From contig JAABSO010000016.1 of the NCBI GenBank assembly GCA_011390335.1, forward strand, positions 22,956 to 86,955: a stretch of 64,000 nt of DNA. The letters are read 5' to 3'. Numbering within the stretch: position 1 is the stretch's first letter; the number at the start of each line of letters is the position of its first letter. Both the position numbers and the translations under genes were made by a program. The notes below the pieces were generated by a model. That model saw only the letters and a program-made list of their open reading frames with translations. It was not told the DNA's origin and made no database searches. Below are positions 18,074-25,960 of the stretch, piece after piece. The stretch is from Desulfotignum sp. GTDB lineage: Bacteria; Desulfobacterota; Desulfobacteria; Desulfobacterales; Desulfobacteraceae.

Positions 18074-19014
18074 TTTTCAATGCACGGGACAAGATAACCC
18101 GGGGGCTGTTGTCTTTGGCCAGGTCCCCTTTGCCCTTTCATCTCTATTACCGCCGCCACTATCCACTGCCTTCGGTCATCCTGATCGAGAACACAAACTG
18201 CTGCAACGCGCACTGTGTGATGTGCCCCCGTGAGAAGCTGACCCGGAAACCAGGCGTTATGGCGTTTGCATTATTTGAAAAAATCATAAGAGAGGTGTCC
18301 GGAGCAAAACGAAAACCAATGGTGCATCTGCACGGATTTGGAGAACCGCTGCTGGATGAATCATTACCGGACCGGATCAGGCTCGCAAAAGCTTTCGGGA
18401 TAAAACATACCTATCTGGTTACCAATGCATCGTTATTATTTGCCGGGACTGCAAGAAAGATCATTGGTGCGGGACTGGATGAGATGAAAATCAGCTTTTA
18501 CGGCACGGATGATGAATCCTACAGCCGCACCATGAGGGGGCTTGATTTCAAGGTGGCATTGGACAACATCAGAAAATTTGTGAAAATAAGAAAGGAAATG
18601 AAAAAAAAGACGCCAAAACTGATCCTTCAATACATGCCCCAAAAAACCAATGGTGCCGGGACAAAAGAATTTACATTTCTGTGGCGCTCTGTTTTGGATC
18701 AGAAGATGGGCGACCGCCTGAATTTCGTCTCTCCGGACAATTTCGGCGGCGGAAGGGATTACAACCCTGTCAAAGGAAAAATAGTGTCTGTCTGTTTTTA
18801 TCCCTGGTCAGCCCTGTCCGTGCTCCGGGACGGCAGGGCTGTTACCTGTTGTGTGGATTACAATGGGGCCCAGGGCGCAGGAGATCTGAACTTTCAGACT
18901 GTCATGGAAATCTGGAACGGGCCGGTAATGTCTAACATCCGAAAGAACTTCGGCAAGCTTGACTATAGCGGATTTCCGGTCTGTCAGAGCTGTGACTGGG
19001 TACACCGGCGGTAA
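18070..19014 (+). CDS. Radical SAM protein with C-terminal Cys cluster
   Basis: This 314-residue protein has the radical SAM CxxxCxxC motif at Cys45, Cys49 and Cys52. A SPASM/twitch-like cysteine set lies near the end (VTCCVDYNGA and PVCQSCDW), likely binding an auxiliary Fe-S cluster. The order of sequence blocks resembles MoaA/SPASM-type proteins. The ATG overlaps the permease stop. It could modify the polyketide, its headgroup or a peptide partner; the reaction cannot be told from sequence. Confidence 0.85.
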   Translation: MIFNARDKITRGLLSLARSPLPFHLYYRRHYPLPSVILIENTNCCNAHCVMCPREKLTRKPGVMAFALFEKIIREVSGAKRKPMVHLHGFGEPLLDESLPDRIRLAKAFGIKHTYLVTNASLLFAGTARKIIGAGLDEMKISFYGTDDESYSRTMRGLDFKVALDNIRKFVKIRKEMKKKTPKLILQYMPQKTNGAGTKEFTFLWRSVLDQKMGDRLNFVSPDNFGGGRDYNPVKGKIVSVCFYPWSALSVLRDGRAVTCCVDYNGAQGAGDLNFQTVMEIWNGPVMSNIRKNFGKLDYSGFPVCQSCDWVHRR

Positions 19015-19027
19015 TGGGAGGCGAAAG

Positions 19028-19996
19028 ATGAAGAAAAAAATATTCTTTATATGCGGCTCCATGAACCAGACCACCCAGATGCATCAGATCGCAAGGCACC
19101 TGGGCGAGTATGACCACGCCTTTTCGCCTTTTTATGTCGACGGATTTGACGCGTTTCTCAAAAAACTCGGGATGATCGAATTCACCGTCGCAGGCAACAA
19201 ACTGTCAAACCGCTGCCGGGACTATCTCCGGAACCAGGGTCTTCCCATCGACGAAAGTGGGCGCAACCGCCCCTACGACCTGGTGGTGACCTGCTCGGAT
19301 GTGTATCTGCAGAAGAATATCAGAGGCAACCGGATGGTGCTGGTCCAGGAAGGGTTTACAGACCCTGAATCTTTCATGTTTCATCTGGTCAACCGGTTTC
19401 GATTTCTTCCGCTCTGGTTTGCAGGCAATGCATTGACCGGTCTCAGTGATGCATACCGGGCATTCTGTGTTGCAAGTGACGGGTATCGGGATTTTTTCAT
19501 CAAAAAAGGGGCCCGGCCTGAAAAAATCGTTGTCACGGGGATACCCAATTTCGACAATTGCCGGCAATACAGCAGCAACACCTTTCCCTATAAGGGCTAT
19601 GTGCTGGCCTGTACGTCTGCGCTCAGGGAGACGCTCCAGTTCGAAAACCGCAGGGCCTTTATCCAAAAAGCCGTTGAGATCGCAGGTTCCCGGCAGCTTA
19701 TCTTCAAGCTCCACCCCGGTGAAAAACACAGGCGTGCCACCCGGGAAATAAACAAATATGCACCCGGGGCCATGGTATTTTCTTCCGGTAACGCAGAAGA
19801 GATGATCGCAAACTGTGATGTTCTGATTACCCGGTTTTCTTCGACCGCCCTTGTGGGCCTTGCCCTGGGCAAAAAAACCTACTCAGACTTCAATATGGAT
19901 GAAATGCGTCGATTGACGCCTGTACAGAACGGCGCGGCAGCCATGAATATCGCAAATGTCTGCCGCCGGATTCTCGAAAGTGAGGACCCATGCTAA
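19028..19996 (+). CDS. GT-B-fold glycosyl/polyol-phosphate transferase-like protein
   Basis: This 322-residue soluble protein has the two-lobed layout of GT-B enzymes. The C-terminal lobe carries KIVVTGIPNFDNC, LIFKLHPGEKHRR and an EEMIANCDVLITRFSSTALVGLALG segment, resembling UDP-GlcNAc 2-epimerase/CDP-glycerol transferase-like proteins. GGGAGGCGAAAG before the ATG at 19028 sets the start. It probably adds a sugar or polyol headgroup to the PKS product. The family match is by motif only. Confidence 0.65.
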   Translation: MKKKIFFICGSMNQTTQMHQIARHLGEYDHAFSPFYVDGFDAFLKKLGMIEFTVAGNKLSNRCRDYLRNQGLPIDESGRNRPYDLVVTCSDVYLQKNIRGNRMVLVQEGFTDPESFMFHLVNRFRFLPLWFAGNALTGLSDAYRAFCVASDGYRDFFIKKGARPEKIVVTGIPNFDNCRQYSSNTFPYKGYVLACTSALRETLQFENRRAFIQKAVEIAGSRQLIFKLHPGEKHRRATREINKYAPGAMVFSSGNAEEMIANCDVLITRFSSTALVGLALGKKTYSDFNMDEMRRLTPVQNGAAAMNIANVCRRILESEDPC

Positions 19997-20820
19997 ATCA
20001 ATTCATTGATATTGCCAGGTCATCAAAGACCGTATTGATTACAGGGGCATCTTCCGGCATTGGCAAATGTACGGCAGCGTATCTGGCCACAAAAGGATAT
20101 AAGGTGTATGGCACATCCCGCCGGCCTGAATCCTGTCCGGGAATAAAAAATGTTCTCATGATAAACATGGATGTCCGGGATACCGCCTCTGTTAAGGATG
20201 CCATTGCACAGATTGTCAAAAAAGAAGGGCATATCGATATCCTGGTAAACAATGCAGGGTTTGGTATTGGCGGTGCTGTTGAAGACACACCGACAGAAAT
20301 GGCCAAAGCACTGTTTGATACCAATTTTTTCGGTATCTATCGCGTATTGCAGGAAGTACTGCCGGTTATGAGACAGCAGTCCGAAGGACTCATCATCAAT
20401 ATGAGTTCCATTGGGGGCATCATCGGGCTTCCCTGCCAGGGGATATATTCTGCATCCAAATTTGCTGTGGAAGGGCTTTCCGAGGCATTATATAAAGAGT
20501 TATCCATGTCAGCCATAAAAGTGGTCCTGATCGAACCCGGGGACTTTAAAACCGAATTTGCCGCAAACCGGCAGAACATGAAAACAATAAAATGTAAAGA
20601 TAATTTCCAGCAGACAATGAATGTCATTGCGCACGATGAACAAAACGGTCAGCCGCCGTTGAAAATTGCATATCTCATTGAAAGGATCATCAATACACCC
20701 AGACCCCGGTTGCGTTATGCAGTGGGGGCACCTGATCAGAAATTATCCGTAATTTTGAAAAAAATATTACCGAACCGATGGTTTGACCGGATCATCATGT
20801 CGTATTATAAGCTTCGGTAG
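19990..20820 (+). CDS. Short-chain dehydrogenase/reductase
   Basis: A 276-residue classical SDR. TGASSGIG (from about residue 18) is the NAD(P) motif, NNAGFGIGG follows, and YSASK gives Tyr153 and Lys157 as catalytic residues. It overlaps the previous gene by 7 bases and ends the PKS operon. It probably reduces a keto group or aldehyde on the product. Substrate not readable. Confidence 0.9.
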   Translation: MLNQFIDIARSSKTVLITGASSGIGKCTAAYLATKGYKVYGTSRRPESCPGIKNVLMINMDVRDTASVKDAIAQIVKKEGHIDILVNNAGFGIGGAVEDTPTEMAKALFDTNFFGIYRVLQEVLPVMRQQSEGLIINMSSIGGIIGLPCQGIYSASKFAVEGLSEALYKELSMSAIKVVLIEPGDFKTEFAANRQNMKTIKCKDNFQQTMNVIAHDEQNGQPPLKIAYLIERIINTPRPRLRYAVGAPDQKLSVILKKILPNRWFDRIIMSYYKLR

Positions 20821-21067
20821 ACAGATTCGCCCGGTTTTCAGTTTCCAGTGACAGTAACGCGGAGTGGACTTTCGGAATTTGCTCCAGAGTCAACTCCCAG
20901 GGTTCCGGATCTATCTTTTTCATTTTTATCCTGACCAGAATAACATCCCCAACCTTTACTGCACCTGATGGATGCTTCAACCGGGTCTCATAGAAGGCGA
21001 CTTCCGGGTCCGGTCTTCGCGCCCAGCGCATATCACCATCCAAAACCATCCGTTTGACAGGTTGCAA
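20795..21067 (-). pseudogene. Penicillin-binding protein 1A-like fragment
   Basis: The frame encodes about 65 residues resembling the region of class A PBPs just before the transpeptidase: KVGDVILVRI, PWELTLEQIP and VHSALLSLE. Nothing like the transglycosylase or transpeptidase flanks it, so this is an isolated internal fragment. It runs into the 3' end of the SDR gene on the other strand. The assignment rests on pattern recognition and needs a search. Confidence 0.45.
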
Positions 21068-21178
21068 AATTGTTGAGTTTTCGCAGAATTCATGATATTT
21101 ATAGTTGAGTTTTTTGGAGTTAAGGATTTTCCGCGTTCGCTTGTTAGATCAACCAGATATGTCGGAGGGCTTTAAAGA

Positions 21179-21379
21179 ATGAAAGAATTTGCTGTAATAA
21201 TTGAAAAAGATGAAGATGGATATTTTGTTGCTTCAGTTCCGGGTCTTCGTGGATGTCATACTCAAGCTAAATCTATCGATACTTTGATGAAAAGAATTCG
21301 AGAGGCAATAGAGCTTTGTCTTGATGTGGAAGAACCTGTCTCCAATGAATTCATCGGGGTTCAAAAAGTAGCGATATAA
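21179..21379 (+). CDS. hicB: HicB-type antitoxin
   Basis: This 66-residue protein has the HicB partial RNase H-like fold, with FAVIIEKDEDGYFVASVPGLRGCHTQA and a second half DTLMKRIREAIELCL. It is short; it lacks an obvious C-terminal DNA-binding extension. GGAGGGC precedes the ATG. It is encoded 5 bp before the toxin, so the order is antitoxin first. The pair is flanked by gene fragments on both sides, as expected for an acquired addiction module. Confidence 0.88.
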   Translation: MKEFAVIIEKDEDGYFVASVPGLRGCHTQAKSIDTLMKRIREAIELCLDVEEPVSNEFIGVQKVAI

Positions 21380-21384
21380 AATTT

Positions 21385-21609
21385 ATGACCACATTTCCAT
21401 CTATTACAGGAAGCAACTTAATTCGTGCATTGCGCAAAATTGGATTTGAGGTGATACGAATAAAAGGAAGTCATCATTTTATCCAACATTCAAACGGCCG
21501 CTGTACGACTGTACCAGTTCACCGGGGTGAAACAATAGGTCGCGGCCTTCTTGCTCAAATACTCAGAGATTGTGAAATTTCGAGAGAGGAACTCCAGAAA
21601 CTGCTCTGA
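21385..21609 (+). CDS. hicA: HicA-type mRNA interferase toxin
   Basis: This 74-residue double-stranded-RNA-binding-like protein has the HicA layout: ALRKIGFEVIRIKGSHHFIQH (catalytic histidine in GSHHF), TVPVHRGETIGRGLLAQILRD. HicA toxins cleave mRNA and are held in check by HicB. It lies immediately downstream of hicB. All visible active-site features are intact. Confidence 0.9.
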   Translation: MTTFPSITGSNLIRALRKIGFEVIRIKGSHHFIQHSNGRCTTVPVHRGETIGRGLLAQILRDCEISREELQKLL

Positions 21610-21611
21610 GC

Positions 21612-21942
21612 GAATTCGGTCAGGGTTCCACCTTTAAAATCTACCTGCCCCCCATCCGTTGGTCAGTACATGTCCAGCACCGCTTCCATGACCGGGAAGT
21701 ATGTTTCGTCGTTCTGCAGCAGTGTGATCTGATTGTTCGGAACAAAACGGATCCCGGCCGTTCATTTGAGGCATGATGACGTCGGTGATGACCAGGCGGA
21801 TCTCATGGCCATGGACCTCATAAATCTGCAGAGCTTCTTTTGCCGAACCGGCCGTCAGCACCATGTATCCAAGATCCGAAAGCATGCGCTTAACCAGTTT
21901 CTGCAGCTTGGCTTCATCCTCCACAACCAGAATGGTTTCGCC
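21612..21942. pseudogene. Cluster of signalling and PLD gene fragments
   Basis: Three unrelated fragments lie head to tail. Bases 21612-21656 on the plus strand encode EFGQGSTFKIYLPP, the end of a histidine-kinase ATPase domain. Bases 21663-21742 on the minus strand encode ITLLQNDETYFPVMEAVLDM, which resembles the start of a phospholipase D/cardiolipin-synthase domain. Bases 21755-21942 on the minus strand encode GETILVVEDEAKLQKLV to ITDVIMPQMNGRD, the first half of a response-regulator receiver. None is complete. Confidence 0.65.
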
Positions 21943-21954
21943 ATGGTCATCATA

Positions 21955-23436
21955 TTAAAGGACCTCCTTTCGCATGCGCTTGAGTAAATCCGCAACCGAG
22001 ACTGTTGCGATCCCCGAATTGATATCCGACATGGCATAGGGAATGACCAGTTCCTTATGATGAATGATGGACCCGCAGGAATAGACCACATTAGGCACAT
22101 AGCCTTCCCGTTCTGTTTCATTCGGGGTTAAAAGCGGTTCATCCAGGCGGGCAATGATCCGGGACGGGTTCTCCAGATCCAGCAGGATGGCGCCGATGCA
22201 GTATTGGCGCATGGGCCCCACCCCGTGGGTCAGCACGATCCAGCCTTTATCGGTCTCCAGGGGCGACCCGCAATTGCCGATCTGGACAAATTCCCAGGGC
22301 TGTTCAGGTTCCTGGATCACCTGGGATGTCTGCCAGAAATGCAGGTTATCTGAAAACATGATATAGTTGTTTTCGCCTCCCTGGCGTGACAGCATGGCAT
22401 ATTGACCTTTGATTTTGCGGGGGAAAAGAGCCATGCCCTTATTTTGAGCTGCATCGCCGTTGAGTGTCCGGATTTTAAAATGAATGAAATCCTTTGTTGC
22501 GATCAACTGCGGTAAAATGGTTCTCCCGTTATAGGCCGTATAGGTGGCGTAATAGGTGCTCTCCTGGTTGTCATCGAAAAACTGCACAAAGCGGGCATCT
22601 TCAATCCCCCGACTTTCATTTCTTGAAACCGGGAAAATGACCCTTTCCGATATTCTGTGATCGGCATGAAAGTCCACTTCATAATTGGAATCTGCAAGCC
22701 AGGTCATATAACTGAAGGCTTTTTTCTGTTTGGCCGGAGAAAATTGCGGACTTGCGTTGAGGATGCGGATTTGTTCGATGAGTTCCTTAAAGGTGAATAC
22801 TTCGGGCAGGCGGCCGAGAAGATAGGTGCTGATTTCATTGTTGGCCTTCATTTCATCGAGCTTTTGCTGGAAAACGGGTCGGTCGTAGACAGGATCTTTT
22901 TTTAAATCCGGGGTTTCCACAAACTCACTGACCGGATCAAATTGGAAGGTGTTGTGCCGGTTCAGGATGCCGCTTCTAAATACAATGGAGGATACATGAC
23001 CTTCACCGGTGGCCCGCAGACTCATGACAAACCGGATACTGCCTTTTTCAAGGTGGCTCTGGTTCGGATGACGCACAATGGAAGGGTTGAAAAGCGCGGC
23101 AGATTCTATGGCATACTCTTTTGTAAAATAAGCGCCGATCAGTCCCTTTTGCACTTCATTCAGCAATACGCCCTTTGGCAAAAAATCCTTTACCCGGTTC
23201 AGGTGCCGTTCAAAAATATGATGGATGTCTTCGTGCCGGTCCGCAAAGTCCTTGCATATTTTTGCCATCAGATCTTTGGCAAAGGGATCGGGCAGAGCCA
23301 TGATCCGGCCGATAATTCTGGATATGCGATTCGGGTCATTCGGAATATGAGGCCGTGTAATGACCCGGGATGTATCCCCGGTGATCTTATTGGGTTTTCT
23401 TATCGTTTTCAATTGAACAGGATGTTTTGCCTTCAT
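21955..23436 (-). CDS. GH130-family glycoside phosphorylase/hydrolase, long form
   Basis: This 493-residue enzyme has GH130 five-bladed propeller motifs: NPSIVRHP, ESRGIEDARFV, GNCGSPLETDKGW and EREGYVPNVVYSCG. An extra N-terminal region of about 150 residues is present. GH130 enzymes act on beta-mannosides, mostly by phosphorolysis with retention of mannose-1-phosphate. The ATG at 23436 has AGGAAATTTGCAT before it. It is the last gene of a four-gene operon with GT4 enzymes and a second GH130 protein, so the set probably makes and recycles a mannose-rich glycan. Confidence 0.85.
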   Translation of the reverse strand: MKAKHPVQLKTIRKPNKITGDTSRVITRPHIPNDPNRISRIIGRIMALPDPFAKDLMAKICKDFADRHEDIHHIFERHLNRVKDFLPKGVLLNEVQKGLIGAYFTKEYAIESAALFNPSIVRHPNQSHLEKGSIRFVMSLRATGEGHVSSIVFRSGILNRHNTFQFDPVSEFVETPDLKKDPVYDRPVFQQKLDEMKANNEISTYLLGRLPEVFTFKELIEQIRILNASPQFSPAKQKKAFSYMTWLADSNYEVDFHADHRISERVIFPVSRNESRGIEDARFVQFFDDNQESTYYATYTAYNGRTILPQLIATKDFIHFKIRTLNGDAAQNKGMALFPRKIKGQYAMLSRQGGENNYIMFSDNLHFWQTSQVIQEPEQPWEFVQIGNCGSPLETDKGWIVLTHGVGPMRQYCIGAILLDLENPSRIIARLDEPLLTPNETEREGYVPNVVYSCGSIIHHKELVIPYAMSDINSGIATVSVADLLKRMRKEVL

Positions 23437-23505
23437 ATGCAAATTTCCTTAGGTAACTGCAATTTTAAGAGCAGGGGTTATACCCGTTGCCCTTTGTGAC
23501 AATTG

Positions 23506-24447
23506 TCACATGGCCGGCCGGGGAGAAGACAGACAAAGCGATACAAGGTCGTCAATCTTTGCCGTACCCGCACACATGACCGTATCCGCTCCCCCCCAGT
23601 AAATTTTCACAGAACCGTCCTCTTCCGGAACGGCTCCGCAGGTAAACACCACATTGGGAACATAGCCGACCCTTTCCCAGGGGTCTTCCGGCTGAAGAAT
23701 CCACTCATCACAAACCCCGATAAGGATTGCCGGATCATCCAGTTTATGCAGTGCTGCGCCAAGCCGGTATACGGTCCCGGACATGGTTTTGAACACCCCG
23801 TGATAGATATTCAGCCAGCCTTTTTCGGTTTTTATGGGTGGCGCGCCTGGCCCGATTTTCATTTCATCCCAGTGATAGGCCAATGGTTTCATGATCACCC
23901 GGGAATCCCCCCAGTGAACCAGATCAAGAGAATAGGAAATCCAGATGGACCAGGGGGATATTTCCGAATGGGGCCGATCAAAACGCACATACCGGCCCTT
24001 TATTTTTTCAGGAAAGATGACCACGTTGCGCAAATCCGCCTGGGTGATCAGGGCAATTCGTTCGACAGTTTTAAAATCCAGGGTCCTGGCCAGGGCAATA
24101 CAGACGCCGTGACAAGAATAGGCACTGTAGGTGAGCAAAAATTCATCTCCCACCGGATTGATCCGCAGGTCTTCTACGCCGAATGCTTCATACTCGGCAA
24201 AAATACCCGCTTTCGCCGGGATTAAAAAGGGTTCGGGACTGACGGTAAATGAAAACCCATCCATGCTGTCCGCCCGTCCGATGATGGAGCGTCCGTTATA
24301 AAGATGGGATCTGAACAGCATGATATACTGCCCCTGATATTTGACCACGCCGGCATTATGAACCGTTGCCACCGGATAGGGGACATCCTCTTTTGTCAGG
24401 ATGGGATTGTCTGCATAGCGCGTAATGATATCTTTTTGGGTATTCAT
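23506..24447 (-). CDS. GH130-family mannoside phosphorylase
   Basis: This 313-residue protein is the usual GH130 length. Motifs include NPILTKEDVPYP, GVEDLRINPV, PGAPPIKTEKGWLNIYHGV and ERVGYVPNVVFTCG. It likely phosphorolyses a beta-mannoside. I chose the ATG at 24447, after AAAGGGTTTGTC, because the GH130 fold begins there and upstream codons overlap the GT4 gene. It lies 19 bp after the GT4-cupin gene. Confidence 0.87.
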   Translation of the reverse strand: MNTQKDIITRYADNPILTKEDVPYPVATVHNAGVVKYQGQYIMLFRSHLYNGRSIIGRADSMDGFSFTVSPEPFLIPAKAGIFAEYEAFGVEDLRINPVGDEFLLTYSAYSCHGVCIALARTLDFKTVERIALITQADLRNVVIFPEKIKGRYVRFDRPHSEISPWSIWISYSLDLVHWGDSRVIMKPLAYHWDEMKIGPGAPPIKTEKGWLNIYHGVFKTMSGTVYRLGAALHKLDDPAILIGVCDEWILQPEDPWERVGYVPNVVFTCGAVPEEDGSVKIYWGGADTVMCAGTAKIDDLVSLCLSSPRPAM

Positions 24448-24466
24448 GACAAACCCTTTCTGTGTG

Positions 24467-25822
24467 TTAATTTCTGCCAAAATCATCTTCCAGCCGTTCA
24501 ATATCATCTTCACCAAAATAATCGCCGGTCTGAACTTCCGTAAATACCAGATTTTCCATGCCGTCATTTTGAATCCTGTGAACGGATTTGCGCGGAATAT
24601 CCACCGATTGTCCTGCCACAAGTTTTTTTTCCACACCGTCCAGGGTCCATATGCCCTGTCCGCTGACCACAAACCAGTGTTCATCTCTGTGCTGATGACG
24701 TTGGAGGCTCAAGCGTTTTCCCGGATAAACCACTATTTTTTTATTCTTAAAGGTATTTTCATCGGAAAGAATCTGATAAAATCCCCAGGGCCGGTGATCT
24801 TCACGGTTTGTCATTTCATGTATCTTTTCATACACCTGGATATAGTTTTCAACCATGTGATCAACCGTGAAATGATCCAAAACGGTTTTCCGGCAAAAAG
24901 CCCGGTCAATGCCGCTGATGCGGTCAACTGCAAGGACCGCCTCCTGGGTGCCGGAAACCAGGAACCCGTTCTCCCGGTTTTTGATCAGTTCGGGCATGCT
25001 GCCCCGGTTGACGGCAATCACCGGGGTGCCGCAGGCCATGGATTCAATGACACTCAGGCCGAAGGGTTCGTCAAAATTGATAGGATGCAGCAAAGCTGCG
25101 GCCTTGCCCAGAATCTCATTTCTTTTTTCCGGCCCGATGCTTCCCAGATAGGTTACCTGGTCGTCATCGATAGCAGGCCTGATATGTGCATTAAAATAGG
25201 CCTCATCCTGTATGATGCCGGCCATGATAAGTTTTCTGCCCGAATCCCGGGCAATCTCGATGGCCTCTTTGGCACCCTTATCCGGGTGGAACCGGCCCAA
25301 AAATAAAAGAAAATCTTCAGGATTGGGCTGAAAATCAAATTCTGTCAGGTCAATGCCGTGATGGATGGTCCTGATATAGTCGAGATCCGGGTTTCGGTCA
25401 GCCTCGCTGATGGACACATAAAAGGTTTTTTTATTGTATTTTCTGAACACCGGCAGAATTTTTGGTGATGAAAATCCGTGGATCGTGGTGACCACCGGGG
25501 TGTGGGTCAGTCTTGTATAGGTTAAGGGCAGAAAATCAAAATGGTTGTGAATGATGTCGAATTCTTCGGCATGATCAAACAGTTCGGAAATATGAAGGCA
25601 CTCAGACACCTTTGGAATGATGGTGTGATCTTCTTCATATCCTTTCGCACAAACCGCATGCAGGGTGGCCTGGGTCAAAGAATCTTTTGTGGCAAACAGG
25701 GTTACATCGTGGCCCAGCGCAACCAGGCCTTCCGTTAAAAGGGAGGCCACTTTTTCCCAGGGGCCATAGTGTACCGGCGGAGTCCGCCAGGCAATGGGTG
25801 ACAGTATGGCAATACGCATCAT
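24467..25822 (-). CDS. GT4 glycosyltransferase fused to a cupin domain
   Basis: This 451-residue protein has two parts. Residues 1-340 are a GT4 glycosyltransferase (VHYGPWEKV, FLGRFHPDKGAKEAI, and the ExxxxxxxE element EPFGLSVIESMACG). Residues 345-451 are a cupin like the C-terminal phosphomannose isomerase domain (RPWGFYQIL, RLSLQRHQHRDEHWFVVSG, VDIPRKSVHRI). Such cupins isomerise mannose-6-phosphate/fructose-6-phosphate, so the fusion could couple mannose supply to transfer. That coupling is inference. It lies between the second GT4 gene and the GH130 gene. Confidence 0.85.
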   Translation of the reverse strand: MMRIAILSPIAWRTPPVHYGPWEKVASLLTEGLVALGHDVTLFATKDSLTQATLHAVCAKGYEEDHTIIPKVSECLHISELFDHAEEFDIIHNHFDFLPLTYTRLTHTPVVTTIHGFSSPKILPVFRKYNKKTFYVSISEADRNPDLDYIRTIHHGIDLTEFDFQPNPEDFLLFLGRFHPDKGAKEAIEIARDSGRKLIMAGIIQDEAYFNAHIRPAIDDDQVTYLGSIGPEKRNEILGKAAALLHPINFDEPFGLSVIESMACGTPVIAVNRGSMPELIKNRENGFLVSGTQEAVLAVDRISGIDRAFCRKTVLDHFTVDHMVENYIQVYEKIHEMTNREDHRPWGFYQILSDENTFKNKKIVVYPGKRLSLQRHQHRDEHWFVVSGQGIWTLDGVEKKLVAGQSVDIPRKSVHRIQNDGMENLVFTEVQTGDYFGEDDIERLEDDFGRN

Positions 25823-25850
25823 CTTTCCTTTATGTAAAACGTTTTATATG

Positions 25851-25960
25851 TAAGTTTTAAGTGTTAAGTTTTAAGTGTTAAGTTTTAAGCTAACAGCTAA
25901 CAGCTAACAGCTAACGGCTAACAGCTAACGGCTAACAGCTAACCGCTAACCGCTAACAGC
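25851..25960. repeat. Tandem short repeats between two GT genes
   Basis: Bases 25851-25888 hold a run of a TAAGTTTTAAGTGT unit (about 2.7 copies). Bases 25889-25960 hold ten copies of the heptamer GCTAACN, with N being A, G or C, plus a partial copy. The heptamers overlap the last codons and the TAG stop (25946-25948) of the upstream GT4-toroid gene, so a change in copy number would alter its C-terminus. Confidence 0.9.

Noticed and set aside
21634..21924. 96-codon frame as an intact response regulator.
   Set aside because: Only the first half matches a receiver; after MNGRD the frame has no receiver pattern and the phospho-relay end is missing.
25889..25960. Heptamer array as a CRISPR.
   Set aside because: Units are seven bases with no spacers; CRISPR repeats are 23 or more bases with unique spacers. 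No cas genes are present.
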